A stretch of DNA of 64,000 nt from Roseiarcus sp963774195 (GCA_963774195.1 CAVZDY010000003.1:682001-746000), one strand, 5' to 3'. Numbered from the stretch's first letter, positions 1 through 8,996 are shown. The notes: generated from the letters alone by a model not told the origin. Made by a program: numbers and translations.

Positions 1-92
1 TGCTCAAGTAGGAGGAGGGAGGCGCCAACTTGCGCTGGTCTGTTCGATGGTATTATAGGGCTTAACGCCGCACGCAAAGGCTGGAGCTCCCC

Positions 93-329
93 TTGGCCGC
101 CAACGCCCGCATCAATTGGACCAACGCGACCACGCTTGCGAGCGTCGGGGTTTTGGTCGGCACCGAACTGGTCGGCGCCGGCGCCGCGGCCGGCTGGGCG
201 ATCGGCGGGCTCTTTCAGTTCGGCGACATGGCGACCCACCTTCTCCAGGCGGTTTTGGTCCTCGGCGCGCTCTCGGCCCTCTATGCCTTCCTTCGCGCCG
301 CGCTGTCTCACGAGCCGATCCGCCGCTGA
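93..329 (+). CDS. Small two-helix membrane protein, unknown function
   Basis: This 78-residue protein has two hydrophobic segments, about residues 14-40 and 47-68, joined by a short loop, with a basic C-terminal end. It therefore looks like a small inner-membrane hairpin. It starts with TTG, with a GGAG seven bases upstream as the likely ribosome binding site. I recognise no catalytic motif and cannot assign a function. It precedes the AhpD-like gene on the same strand by 66 bases, so the two may be co-transcribed. The first 92 bases of the window hold no gene I can support. Confidence 0.55.
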   Translation: MAANARINWTNATTLASVGVLVGTELVGAGAAAGWAIGGLFQFGDMATHLLQAVLVLGALSALYAFLRAALSHEPIRR

Positions 330-395
330 GCTCGCCCGCTAGCCCTCTCGCCGCCAGGCCTGTAGGCTGAAGGCGTGATTTAAGGGAGGCGCGTC

Positions 396-983
396 GTGAG
401 CCAGAAGCCGATCAGCCGTTTTTCTGTTCCCGACCTCGTCGACGCGCCCGAGGACATCAGGAGCCGGATCCTTCAGGTGCAGGAGAAGTCCGGCTTCGTG
501 CCGAATGTGTTCCTCGTTCTGGCGCGGCGTCCCGACGAATTTCGCGCCTTCTTTGCATATCACGATGCGTTGATGGACAAGCCGGGCGGTCTCACCAAGG
601 CCGAGCGGGAGATGATCGTGGTGGCGACTTCCGCCGTCAACCAGTGTCACTATTGCGTCGTCGCGCATGGGGCGATCCTGCGCATCCGCGCGAAAGACCC
701 GTTGATCGCCGATCAGGTCGCGATCAACTATCGCAAGGCGGATATCTCGGCCAGGCACAGAGCGATGTTGGACTTCGCGCTTCGCGTCGCGATCCGCTCG
801 CAGGAGGTCGAAGACGCGGACATCGCGGCGCTGAGCGAGCAAGGCTTCTCGGCCGAGGACGTCTGGGACATCGCCGCCATCGCCGCCTTCTTCGCTATGT
901 CCAACCGCCTCGCCAATGTCGCCGCCATCCGGCCGAACGACGAGTTTTATGCGATGGGGCGAGGCGAGGGCGGCGGGCGTTAG
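396..983 (+). CDS. Peroxidase-related (AhpD-like/carboxymuconolactone decarboxylase family) enzyme
   Basis: The 195-residue protein belongs to the all-helical AhpD-like family annotated as uncharacterised peroxidase-related enzymes. The active-site motif C84-H-Y-C87 with H91 is intact. In this family the pair forms a redox-active disulfide that reduces peroxides, with a thiol partner recycling it. The start is GTG, with a strong GGGAGG ribosome binding site seven bases upstream. No alkyl hydroperoxidase (ahpC) gene is adjacent. The physiological peroxide and reductant cannot be read from the sequence. The next gene, DUF3237, converges from the other strand 28 bases away. Confidence 0.85.
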   Translation: MSQKPISRFSVPDLVDAPEDIRSRILQVQEKSGFVPNVFLVLARRPDEFRAFFAYHDALMDKPGGLTKAEREMIVVATSAVNQCHYCVVAHGAILRIRAKDPLIADQVAINYRKADISARHRAMLDFALRVAIRSQEVEDADIAALSEQGFSAEDVWDIAAIAAFFAMSNRLANVAAIRPNDEFYAMGRGEGGGR

Positions 984-1011
984 ACCGCGCGAATAGCGCC
1001 GCCATATTTCG

Positions 1012-1488
1012 TCACAGAACTTCGAAAATGCTGTAGACGGGACCGTCGGCGCCGCGATGGCCGACGCCAACGGCGAGGATCTTGTTCAGCCAAGCGTATG
1101 GCCGTGCCTCTGTCTCGAACAGCAGCGCCACTCGAATGTAGACGCCGGCCGGATCGGCATTCTCGATCGTCTCAAGACAAGCGACGTGATCGGCGGGCTC
1201 ATGGCGAATGCCGCGATAGGCCATGCCGATGAGCGCGCCGTCCGTCGTCTCAAGCGTCAGCCGGCCGTCGAGGACACTTCTGTCGCTTGGCCCATCCTGC
1301 CGCCGCTCGTCGCAGCCGTCCAGCACGCGGCCGGAGAGCCGGTCGCCTTCGAAGACTCCCCCGGCAATTTGATCCATCCTCGGACTGCCGCCCGGCGCGG
1401 GGCGCACGTCTAAGCGCATCACGAAGAGCGGCTTGGTCCGCACTTCGCGAAGCAGGCTTGGTAGACCGCGATAGATGCTGGCCGCCAT
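1012..1488 (-). CDS. DUF3237 family protein
   Basis: This 158-residue soluble protein carries the DUF3237 pattern: an N-terminal strand with PLF.MRLDV, a central GMAYRGIRH segment, and a C-terminal YAWLNKILAVGVG stretch. DUF3237 proteins are beta-barrel proteins of unknown enzymatic role, often found beside degradative oxidoreductases. It lies 101 bases downstream of the sugar-binding protein on the same strand, so it may be the last gene of the SDR-cupin-binding protein transcript. That operon membership is inference. The intervening 101 bases show no clear terminator. Confidence 0.75.
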   Translation of the reverse strand: MAASIYRGLPSLLREVRTKPLFVMRLDVRPAPGGSPRMDQIAGGVFEGDRLSGRVLDGCDERRQDGPSDRSVLDGRLTLETTDGALIGMAYRGIRHEPADHVACLETIENADPAGVYIRVALLFETEARPYAWLNKILAVGVGHRGADGPVYSIFEVL

Positions 1489-1589
1489 CCCTAGGAGCCT
1501 TCTTCCGGATCAGGCCACATCAATGCCGCCAGCCAATTGCATCGGACGCCGAGGCGAATGCTCGGTGGCGATCTCTCGCGCCGTGGCCA

Positions 1590-2570
1590 CTAGTGCTCGA
1601 CCAAATCGCTCTCGATCGTCTGCCAGGTCGGGCAGGTTCTCGCTTCCGGGGGGAGGTCGTAGGCCGAGCTGTTGCTCTTGGTGATCACCACCGGCTTCAG
1701 GATGACGTCATGCGGCAGCGGCTGGTTCGCGAGATGACGAACTGCCATCGCCATCCCGATGCAGCCTTGCAGGAAGCCGTTGTAGTCGCCGGTCGCGAGC
1801 ATCTTGCCCTGCTCGACGGCCTCGACGGCTTCTTTCGAGCCGTTAATGCCGACCACCGCAGCCTGCCGGTTGGCCCCTTCAAGCGAGTCGATCGCGCCGA
1901 TCGCCATCGCGTCGTTGGCGGCGAGGATGCCGTCGACGTGGTCATAGGTCTGGAGCAAATTCTCCATGACCTGCAGGGCCTGCAACCGCTGATAGTTCGC
2001 AGGCTGGGAGGCGACCAGCTTCACGTCCTTGAATTCTTTCAGGGCGTCCATGAAGCCGCGGATGCGGTCGTTGTTCGTCTGCGTTCCGCGCACGCCTTCG
2101 AGGATGACGACGTTGCCGTGGCCGCCGATGCCCTTCAGGAGCGTGCGCGCCGTTTCGCGCGCGATGTCGTAGTCCGCCGCGCCGACGAAACCGACATAGT
2201 CGCCCTCGCTGACGCGTTCCGACATCAGGACCACCGGAACGCCGACGCGATTGAGTGATTTCAATCCCGGCGCCATCGCCTTAGCGTCCACCGGCATGAA
2301 GAGAACAGCGCTCGGCTTTTTGACGACGAGATCATCGATCTGACTGAGTTGCTCCGAGATGCTATCCGGGGTGGTGGGCACCATTTCGACCGCTTTGACG
2401 CCGGCCGTCTTCGCGTAGTTTTCGGCGCCGATGCGAACCGCCTGGAAGAACGGATTGGTCAGGTTCTTCGTCAACACTGCGATCGTCGCGTCCTCAGCCG
2501 ACGCGTTCTGTGGCCCGATGGCCAATAGGAGCAGAGCCCCGAATCCTGCATATGCCTTCAATCTGGCCAC
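1590..2570 (-). CDS. Periplasmic sugar-binding protein (RbsB-like, type I fold)
   Basis: The 326-residue protein has an N-terminal signal peptide ending near ASAED. The two-lobe periplasmic binding protein fold follows, with the typical segments LTNPFFQAV and ILAANDAMAIGA. It resembles ribose/autoinducer binding proteins (Peripla_BP_4). The start is GTG with GGAGGAAA in front. No ABC permease or ATPase gene lies nearby, so it is either an orphan receptor that shares a transporter encoded elsewhere or a sensor component. It sits in a leftward cluster with a cupin and an SDR dehydrogenase, which suggests a sugar or polyol substrate. That substrate guess is inference. Confidence 0.85.
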   Translation of the reverse strand: MARLKAYAGFGALLLLAIGPQNASAEDATIAVLTKNLTNPFFQAVRIGAENYAKTAGVKAVEMVPTTPDSISEQLSQIDDLVVKKPSAVLFMPVDAKAMAPGLKSLNRVGVPVVLMSERVSEGDYVGFVGAADYDIARETARTLLKGIGGHGNVVILEGVRGTQTNNDRIRGFMDALKEFKDVKLVASQPANYQRLQALQVMENLLQTYDHVDGILAANDAMAIGAIDSLEGANRQAAVVGINGSKEAVEAVEQGKMLATGDYNGFLQGCIGMAMAVRHLANQPLPHDVILKPVVITKSNSSAYDLPPEARTCPTWQTIESDLVEH

Positions 2571-2603
2571 GATTTCCTCCGCAATTGTTTTGATTTGTAA
2601 TTG

Positions 2604-2643
2604 GGCCGATCCGGGACGCCTGGGCGAAGCGCCCGGATCGGCC
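2604..2643 (-). repeat. Intercistronic 12-bp perfect stem-loop between cupin and binding-protein genes
   Basis: GGCCGATCCGGG at 2604-2615 is perfectly complementary to CCCGGATCGGCC at 2632-2643, with a 16-base loop. It lies in the 79-base gap between the cupin gene and the binding-protein gene. There is no T-run after it on the minus strand, so it is not a standard terminator. A role in mRNA stability, boosting or uncoupling the downstream binding protein, is plausible because such structures are common before periplasmic-binding-protein genes. That role is inferred. Confidence 0.6.
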
Positions 2644-2649
2644 TCGTCG

Positions 2650-3051
2650 CTACGACTTCGCCTGGATTTGCGCGTCGTCGAGCCCGAACGGATTGTTGAC
2701 CGCCGCGGGATAGAGATCGTGGCGGGGCGGGCAGAAGTACTCGATCACTTCGCAGTCCTCGCGATACCAGACCTCATGCTCCACGCCGCCGGGGATGAGG
2801 ATCATGTCGCCGGGAAGGCAGACCTTCGTTTCGTTCTGCAGTCGGAAATCCATCCGGCCGGACGTGATCATCATGATCTGTTCGTTGTGATGAGAATGGC
2901 TCGGCGCGTGACTGCCGGCCTTGATCTTCGACCACACGACCATCCCCTGCTCGCCGGAGATCAGGCGCTGGGTCATGTGCCCCTTGTCGTGCACCGGCAG
3001 GGTGTCGAAGTTGAAAAACCCGATCAGATTCGGGTTGTAGTCGCTCGACAT
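2650..3051 (-). CDS. Cupin-domain protein
   Basis: This 133-residue single-domain cupin has the metal-binding motif SHSHHNEQ in motif 1 and a conserved second motif around PGGVEHEV. The His residues and Glu/Gln position are those of a metal-dependent small beta-barrel. Start choice: the ATG at 3051 has GAGGAG six bases upstream, whereas the longer frame has no such site. It is 26 bases downstream of the SDR gene and is probably translated from the same message. Members of this family act as small dioxygenases, isomerases or ligand-binding proteins; the reaction here cannot be named. Confidence 0.8.
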   Translation of the reverse strand: MSSDYNPNLIGFFNFDTLPVHDKGHMTQRLISGEQGMVVWSKIKAGSHAPSHSHHNEQIMMITSGRMDFRLQNETKVCLPGDMILIPGGVEHEVWYREDCEVIEYFCPPRHDLYPAAVNNPFGLDDAQIQAKS

Positions 3052-3077
3052 ACGTGGCTCCTCTAGCATGAATGTTT

Positions 3078-3830
3078 TCAGGCGATCGTGCGGCCGGAAT
3101 CGACCTTGAGCAGCGTGCCCGTCATATGCGGAAGGGCGTCGCTGAGGGCGAAGGCGACGTAACGGCCAAGTTCTTCCGGCTCGGCGACCTGTTTGAGGGG
3201 AAGGACTTTCGCGGCGTTTTCGAGATATCCGTCGATCGCCTTCAGAGGCGGGGTCGCGGTTTGACCCGGCACCAGCGTGTTGACGCGAATGTTGTATTGG
3301 CCGAGCTCAAGCGCGAGCGCCTGCATCATCGCGTGAACGCCGCCTTTCGAGGCGATATAGGCGGCTGAGTTGGGGATAGCCCGGACCGCGGTCGACGAGC
3401 CCGTCGCAATCAGCGAGCCGCCGCGGCCTTGCCGAATGAGAATCCGCGCTGCATGCGAGAGCGTCAAAAAGGTGCCGGTCAAATTGACCGAGACGACGCG
3501 CTCCCATTCCTCGAGCTCGATGTCCTGAAATGGCTTGAGGGCGATGACGCCGGCGTTGGCGACGCAGGCGTCGAGACCGCCGAACTGAGCCGTCGCAAAC
3601 TCGAACAGGTCGGCGACTTGCGCTTTGTCGCGAATATCGACGCGGCGAGCGACGATCGCGCCTCCGAACGCCGGCCGAGCCGTGGCCACGGTCTCTTCGA
3701 GGCCCTCGAAGACGAGGCCGGCCGCGCAGACCTTGGCGCCCTGTTCGGCGCAGGCGATCGCGATCGCGCGCCCGATCCCCGACTCGGCGCCGGTCACGAC
3801 TACGGTTTTGCCTTGCAGCAGTCCATCCAC
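3078..3830 (-). CDS. Short-chain dehydrogenase/reductase (SDR)
   Basis: The 250-residue protein is a classical SDR. It has the NAD(P)-binding motif TGAESGIG near residue 12, a central NAG motif, and the catalytic S...Y...K triad with the segment SAAYIASKGG. The start is a GTG at 3830 with GAGGGAAG upstream; the longer in-frame extension would overlap the promoter region of the divergent LysR gene and lacks homology. It is the first gene of the leftward cluster with the cupin and binding protein. The likely role is NAD(P)-dependent oxidation of a sugar or polyol. The substrate is unknown. Confidence 0.85.
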   Translation of the reverse strand: MDGLLQGKTVVVTGAESGIGRAIAIACAEQGAKVCAAGLVFEGLEETVATARPAFGGAIVARRVDIRDKAQVADLFEFATAQFGGLDACVANAGVIALKPFQDIELEEWERVVSVNLTGTFLTLSHAARILIRQGRGGSLIATGSSTAVRAIPNSAAYIASKGGVHAMMQALALELGQYNIRVNTLVPGQTATPPLKAIDGYLENAAKVLPLKQVAEPEELGRYVAFALSDALPHMTGTLLKVDSGRTIA

Positions 3831-3879
3831 GGCCGCGCTTCCCTCTCTCTGTTGACGCGGAGAGAATGGCACAGCGCGA

Positions 3880-3931
3880 CCTATTCCAATTACAGTGGCA
3901 TTCGAATAGGAGCCATATGGCTTCGCATATG
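3880..3931. promoter_or_regulatory. Candidate LysR operator in SDR/LysR divergent region
   Basis: The 117-base gap between the SDR and LysR genes contains an inverted repeat, CCTATTC at 3880-3886 and GAATAGG at 3904-3910 (17-base spacer). Next to it is a duplicated palindrome, CATATG at 3914-3919 and again at 3926-3931. LysR-type regulators commonly bind dyad sites in such divergent promoters and use a transcribed small-molecule inducer. The dyads are seen directly; assigning them to this regulator is inference. Confidence 0.5.
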
Positions 3932-3947
3932 TATCGGGGAGGGCGGT

Positions 3948-4871
3948 GTGGCCCTGGACGTTCGCCAACTCCAGATTTTCGCGGCCGTCTACGAAGAGGG
4001 CAGCTTCAGCCAAGCCGCGCTGCGCCAGAATTCGACCCAGCCGGCGATCAGCCTGCAGATTTCGCGGCTCGAAAAGCTTCTGAAGGTCCGCCTGTTCGAG
4101 CGTCACGCTCGCGGCGCCGTTCCGACCGAAGCCGGCCGGCACCTCTACGCGCACGCGCTAGGCATCCTGCGCAACATCGCGGATGCGGAGAGCGACCTCG
4201 GCGAGTTACGCGGCGCCATCAGCGGATCGGTGTCCGTGGGGTTGCCGCAAACCATCGCGCAGGGGGTGCTGGACGAAGTTGTCGACGTTTACACGACGAC
4301 CTATTCGAGCGTGCGGCTTCGCATCGTTCAGGCGTCCAGCGGAACGCTTCAATCGATGGTCCTGGGCAAGCAGCTCGACATTGCGGTGGTGACGCCATTG
4401 CCGCGCGGCGGACCGCTGCGGGTGCGGCGCCTGTTCAGCGATCGAATGATGCTCGTCTCAGGCAGTCGACAGGGCCTGCGCCATTTTCAGCCGTGTGAGC
4501 TCAGCCGGATTGCGAACCTGAGACTGATCGTTCCTTCGCCGCACCATGGCACGCGCGGGCTGATTGACGAGTTCCTGCGGTCAGCCAACGTCCCGGTCCA
4601 CCAGCTCTTGGAGATCGATGGCATAGCGGGCACGCTAAACCTCGTCAGGACGACGACGTGGTCGGCGCTGCTGCCCTTCATTGCGGTCTCGCGCATGCTC
4701 GATGACGACAGACTGGTCGTCTGCGAGATCTCGGACGGGATCATTCCGATGGATTATTTCCTCACCTACCTGTCGACGGCGACGCTCTCGCCTGCGGCAT
4801 CGGCGTTCGTCGAGGTCTTAGACGCGGCGCTTGCGACGGCCAAGACGAGGCGAAGGCCGCTGGCGGGTTGA
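3948..4871 (+). CDS. LysR-family transcriptional regulator
   Basis: The 307-residue protein has the N-terminal winged-helix DNA-binding domain. The region LDVRQLQIFAAVYEEGSF starts it, followed by the helix-turn-helix with QPAISLQISRLE. An effector-binding domain of periplasmic-binding-protein fold follows. The start is GTG with GGGGAGGG upstream and gives the usual LysR length; the frame extends further upstream without a plausible start. It is transcribed divergently from the SDR-cupin-binding protein set and most likely activates or represses it. The inducing ligand is unknown. Confidence 0.85.
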   Translation: MALDVRQLQIFAAVYEEGSFSQAALRQNSTQPAISLQISRLEKLLKVRLFERHARGAVPTEAGRHLYAHALGILRNIADAESDLGELRGAISGSVSVGLPQTIAQGVLDEVVDVYTTTYSSVRLRIVQASSGTLQSMVLGKQLDIAVVTPLPRGGPLRVRRLFSDRMMLVSGSRQGLRHFQPCELSRIANLRLIVPSPHHGTRGLIDEFLRSANVPVHQLLEIDGIAGTLNLVRTTTWSALLPFIAVSRMLDDDRLVVCEISDGIIPMDYFLTYLSTATLSPAASAFVEVLDAALATAKTRRRPLAG

Positions 4872-4895
4872 GCCCGTTTGCAACGCCGTCGGACC

Positions 4896-4986
4896 GTCAT
4901 CGGGAGGAGCGCAGCGACGAAGCGATCCCTGCTTCAGCTTGCACAGTCGGCGCCGCTGGATGGCTTCGCTCCGCTCGCAATGACGG
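4896..4986. repeat. Palindromic intergenic repeat, family A
   Basis: A roughly 90-base element runs from CGTCATCGGGAGGAGCG to GCTCGCAATGACG. Its ends are imperfect inverted repeats of each other (GACGAAGCGATCC against GGATGGCTTCG). It lies in the 210-base gap between the LysR and 5-oxoprolinase genes, which converge here. The pattern resembles the dispersed extragenic palindromes of rhizobial genomes. A diverged copy with the same AGCGCAGCGACG core and CAATGACGG end is at about 24451-24534. Confidence 0.6.
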
Positions 4987-5081
4987 GCGGAGCACACAAA
5001 GCGCGATAGCGTTCGAGCATGCGGCGAAGCCGCCGCATGCTCTCTACTACTCGGCGCTTGGCGAAAGACCGGCGCTCTACC

Positions 5082-8000
5082 TTACTGCTTCCGCCCCCAT
5101 CCGCCGCCGGTCGGCGTGACGATCTCGATCGCTTCGCCGGCTTCGAGCACCGTCTGGGCGCAACCCGCCAATTCCTCGCGGCTCCCGTCATTGCGGCGCA
5201 CGGTGTTGTGGCCGAGTTCGCCGGGCTCGCCGCCGTCGACGCCGAAATTCTCTACGCGCCGATGGCCGCTGAGAATCGAGAGGTCCATCTTCTCGCGGAA
5301 GCGCAACCGACGCAGCGTGCCGTCGCCGGCCTTCCATTGTCCCTTGCCGCCCGAGCCGCGCCGGATGTGGAAGTCCTCGAGGACCACGGGGAAGCGTGAT
5401 TCCAGCACCTCCGGATCGGTCAGCCGCGAGTTGGTCATATGCGTATGCACGCCGCTCGCGCCGTCGAACCCGGGGCCGGCCGGCGCGCCCGAGCAGATCG
5501 TCTCGTAGTACTGATAGCGCGAATCGCCGAAGGTGAGGTTGTTCATCGTGCCCTGCGCCGAGGCGAGCGCGTGCAGCGCGCCGAACAGCGTGTCGGTGAC
5601 AGCCTGCGACGTCTCGACGTTGCCCGCCACCACCGCCGCGGGATAGCGCGGCGACAGCATCGATCCCTCGGGAATGACGATGCGGATCGGCCGCAGGCAG
5701 CCCGCGTTCATCGGGATCTCGTCTTCGACCATCACGCGGAAGACGTAAAGCACCGCCGCCCGCGCGACCGGCTCGGGCGCGTTGAAGTTGGTTCCCTGCT
5801 GTGGCGACGTGCCGGTGAAGTCGACGGTCGCTTCGCGCGCTTCGCGATCGACGGTAATCTTCACTTTGATCATCGCGCCCTGATCCATCTCGAAGGCGAA
5901 CTCGCTGTCCTTCAGCCGGTCGATCACCCGGCGAACGCTCTCGGCCGCGTTGTCCTGCACATGGCCCATATAGGCCTGCACGGTTTCGAGCGAGAACATC
6001 TCGACCATGTGGCGCAATTCGCGCGCGCCCTTCTCGTTGGCGGCGATCTGCGCCTTCAGATCGTTGACGTTCTGCAGCGGGTTGCGTGCGGGGTAGGGAC
6101 CGCTCGCCAGCAGTTCGTAAAGCTCCTTCTCACGGAAAAGGCCGCGCTCGACGAGCAGGAAGTTGTCGATGTAGACGCCTTCCTCGAGAATGTTGGTGGC
6201 GCGCGGGCTCATCGAGCCCGGCGCAATGCCGCCGACATCCGCGTGGTGCCCGCGTGAGGCGGTCCAGAACAGGATCGTCTCGCCCTTGTCGTCGAACACC
6301 GGCGTGCAGACGGTGATATCAGGCAGGTGCGTGCCGCCGTTGTAGGGCGCATTCAGCGTAAAGACGTCGCCGGGGTGGATGCGGCCCTGGTTGAGGCGGA
6401 TGATGGTCTCGACCGAACGGTCCATCGAGCCGAGATGCACCGGCATATGCGGCGCGTTGGCGACGAGGCGTCCCTCGGCGTCGAACACGGCGCAGGAGAA
6501 GTCGAGCCGCTCCTTGATGTTGACCGAATAAGCGGTGTTCTGGAGCGTCACGCCCATCTGCTCGGCGATCGACATGAAGAGGTTGTTGAAGATCTCGAGC
6601 ATGACCGGATCGGCCTTGGCGCCGATCGCCTCGCGCCGCACGGCCTCTTTCACGCGCCGCAGCACGACATGGTTCTTCGCCGTCACTTCGGCTTGCCAGC
6701 CGTCCTCGACGACGATCGTCTGGTGCGGCTCGATGATGAGCGCCGGACCGTCGACCTTGGCGCCGAGCGGAATGTTGCGGCGGAGGTAGACGTTGGCCTC
6801 GCGCCACGCGCTGTTGGAGAAGAAGCGGCTGGCGCGCTCGGGCGAGGGCGAGGCCGCCTCTTCGATCGGCTGGGCGGTTTCGTCGAATCGGGCGGCGCCG
6901 CCGATCGCCTCGACATTGACCGCCTCGATGACGAGCGGCTTGGTCGGATCGATGAAGCCGAAACGCGCCTTGTGGGCCGCTTCGAAGTCCCGCTTCATCG
7001 CTGCCGGATCGCGATAGTCCACTTCGAGCGCCGTATCGGAGCCGGCGTAGCGCAACTGGGCGCGCGGACGCACGGTGACGGCCTCGCGCGCCACGCCTTG
7101 ACCGACGACTTCCTCTGCCGCGTCTTTGCCGAGCCGCTCGAGGAGGCCCGCGAGGCGCATCAGCACCTCATCGTCGAGCGGCTCCTCGACGCCCTGGCTG
7201 CGATTGGCGGTGATGTCGGCGAGCCCCATGCCATAAGCGGAAAGCAGTGAGGAAAGCGGATGGATCAGCACCGTCTTGATCGCCAGCGCGTCAGCGACGT
7301 CGCAGGCGTGCTGGCCGCCCGCGCCGCCGAAGCAGTTGAGCGCATAGCGCGTCACGTCGTAGCCGCGCGCGACGGAGATCTTCTTGATCGCCTCAGCCAT
7401 CTTGGCGACGGCGATGGCGGCGAAGCCGTCGGCGACTTCCTCGGGGCTGCGCCCGTCGCCGATCTCGCCCGCGAGCGCCTGGAACGCCGTCCGCACGCTC
7501 TCGGCGTCCAGCGGTTGATCCTGGCCGGGCCCGAAGATCTTGGGGAAGAAATCCGGAATGAGCTTCCCGGTCATCAGATTGGCGTCGGTGACGGCGAGCG
7601 GGCCGCCGCGCCGGTAGCATTTCGGGCCGGGATCCGCGCCCGCCGAATCCGGGCCGACGCGGAAGCGCGAGCCGTCGAAATGGAGGATCGATCCGCCGCC
7701 GGCCGCGACCGTGTGGATCATCATCATCGGCGCGCGCATGCGCACGCCGGCGACCTCGGTCTCGAAGGCGCGCTCATAGGCGCCGTCGAAGTGAGCGACG
7801 TCGGTCGAGGTGCCGCCCATGTCGAAGCCGATCACTTCGTTGAAGCCGGCGCTGCGCCCTGTCTGCGCCATGGCGACGACGCCGCCCGCCGGGCCGGACA
7901 GAATGGCGTCCTTGCCGGCGAAGAGGTGGGCGGCCGTCAGCCCGCCCGAGGACATCATGAACATGACGCGCGCGCCGGTCCGCTCGGTGTCCAGCGCCTT

Positions 8001-8708
8001 CGAGACGCGCTGGACGTAGCGCGAGAGGATCGGCGACAGGTACGCGTCGACCACCGTGGTGTCGCCGCGCCCGACCAGCTTGATGAGCGGCGAACATTCG
8101 TGGCTGACCGAGACCTGGGCGAAGCCGAGCGAGCGCGCGATCTCCGCGACGAGCTGTTCGTGCCGGGGATAGCGATAGGCGTGCATGAACACGATCGCGA
8201 CCGCGTTGAAACCCTCCGCCTGGGCGCGCTTGAGCGCCGCACGAACGGCCTCGAGATCGGGCTCCGTCTCGACGGTGCCGTCGGCAAGAATCCGCTCGTC
8301 GACTTCCAGCACCTCGGAATAGAGCTGGTCCGGCTTGATGATGTTGCGGGCAAAGATCTTCGGCCGAGCCTGGTAGCCGATCTCGAGCGCGTCGCGGAAG
8401 CCGCGCGTCGTCACCAGCAGCGTGCGCTCGCCACGGCGTTCGAGCAGAGCATTGGTGGCGACGGTGGTGCCCATCTTGACGACGCCGATCGCACCGGCCG
8501 GGATTGGCGCCCCTTGGGCGAGACCGAGCAGGTCCCGGATCGCCTGGACCGCCGCGTCGTCATAGGCCGGATTCTCGGAGAGCAGTTTGCGGGCGTGGAG
8601 GACGCCGTTCGGGTCGCGGCCGATGACGTCGGTGAAGGTGCCGCCGCGGTCGATCCAAAAGTCCCATTGGCCGGACGTTTGGGCCCCCTGAGAAACGGAA
8701 TCGGCCAA
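5082..8708 (-). CDS. oplaH: 5-oxoprolinase / hydantoinase (HyuA-HyuB fusion)
   Basis: The 1208-residue protein fuses a hydantoinase A/oxoprolinase ATPase half (about residues 15-690) with a hydantoinase B half (about 700-1205). The A half has the phosphate-binding DRGGTFTDV start and GFDMGGTSTDV in the middle. The B half ends with the glycine-rich TPTGGGWG tail. Such fusions hydrolyse 5-oxoproline to glutamate with ATP (EC 3.5.2.9) as part of glutathione turnover; some relatives act on hydantoins or related lactams. The start is TTG with AAGGAG six bases upstream. A single continuous frame shows no damage. The substrate is assigned from family only. Confidence 0.87.
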   Translation of the reverse strand: MADSVSQGAQTSGQWDFWIDRGGTFTDVIGRDPNGVLHARKLLSENPAYDDAAVQAIRDLLGLAQGAPIPAGAIGVVKMGTTVATNALLERRGERTLLVTTRGFRDALEIGYQARPKIFARNIIKPDQLYSEVLEVDERILADGTVETEPDLEAVRAALKRAQAEGFNAVAIVFMHAYRYPRHEQLVAEIARSLGFAQVSVSHECSPLIKLVGRGDTTVVDAYLSPILSRYVQRVSKALDTERTGARVMFMMSSGGLTAAHLFAGKDAILSGPAGGVVAMAQTGRSAGFNEVIGFDMGGTSTDVAHFDGAYERAFETEVAGVRMRAPMMMIHTVAAGGGSILHFDGSRFRVGPDSAGADPGPKCYRRGGPLAVTDANLMTGKLIPDFFPKIFGPGQDQPLDAESVRTAFQALAGEIGDGRSPEEVADGFAAIAVAKMAEAIKKISVARGYDVTRYALNCFGGAGGQHACDVADALAIKTVLIHPLSSLLSAYGMGLADITANRSQGVEEPLDDEVLMRLAGLLERLGKDAAEEVVGQGVAREAVTVRPRAQLRYAGSDTALEVDYRDPAAMKRDFEAAHKARFGFIDPTKPLVIEAVNVEAIGGAARFDETAQPIEEAASPSPERASRFFSNSAWREANVYLRRNIPLGAKVDGPALIIEPHQTIVVEDGWQAEVTAKNHVVLRRVKEAVRREAIGAKADPVMLEIFNNLFMSIAEQMGVTLQNTAYSVNIKERLDFSCAVFDAEGRLVANAPHMPVHLGSMDRSVETIIRLNQGRIHPGDVFTLNAPYNGGTHLPDITVCTPVFDDKGETILFWTASRGHHADVGGIAPGSMSPRATNILEEGVYIDNFLLVERGLFREKELYELLASGPYPARNPLQNVNDLKAQIAANEKGARELRHMVEMFSLETVQAYMGHVQDNAAESVRRVIDRLKDSEFAFEMDQGAMIKVKITVDREAREATVDFTGTSPQQGTNFNAPEPVARAAVLYVFRVMVEDEIPMNAGCLRPIRIVIPEGSMLSPRYPAAVVAGNVETSQAVTDTLFGALHALASAQGTMNNLTFGDSRYQYYETICSGAPAGPGFDGASGVHTHMTNSRLTDPEVLESRFPVVLEDFHIRRGSGGKGQWKAGDGTLRRLRFREKMDLSILSGHRRVENFGVDGGEPGELGHNTVRRNDGSREELAGCAQTVLEAGEAIEIVTPTGGGWGRKQ

Positions 8709-8746
8709 GTGACGCTCCTTGAGTTCTAGAAGTAGATTGTTGGCAA

Positions 8747-8758
8747 CTTATCGATAAG
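8747..8758. promoter_or_regulatory. Perfect 12-bp palindrome upstream of 5-oxoprolinase
   Basis: CTTATCGATAAG is a perfect palindrome 39 bases upstream of the TTG start of the oxoprolinase gene. It lies in the 288-base region between it and the divergent aldo/keto reductase gene. Its AT-rich character stands out against the GC-rich surroundings and its position suits an operator. No regulator gene is adjacent. The rest of this gap shows a GCGCAGC/GCTGCGC hairpin at about 8941-8958 and nothing else I recognise. Confidence 0.35.
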
Positions 8759-8996
8759 ATGTCGGTGTCGCAAGCGCTGAGGCCGCCGGGACGGCGAGGC
8801 GACTGCAAGGCGGCGCAGTGGTTTGCTGCGCCTGTTGTAGCACTCGTGCGCGCGCATTCTGACGCACTTGGCTGATTCGTGGAACACGCGCTCGTGAAGG
8901 CTGCACTCACCGCGCGCCGATTGAACTTTGGCGCCGATCAGCGCAGCTTGCGCTGCGCGCGGCGGCTGGCGCGCGCCAATACGAGGCGGAGTATCA

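Noticed and set aside
339..1070. Long antisense frame opposite the AhpD-like gene, and many similar long frames opposite other genes
   Set aside because: They are mirror frames of GC-rich coding DNA, without ribosome binding sites or recognisable family segments, while the opposite strand encodes well-defined proteins.
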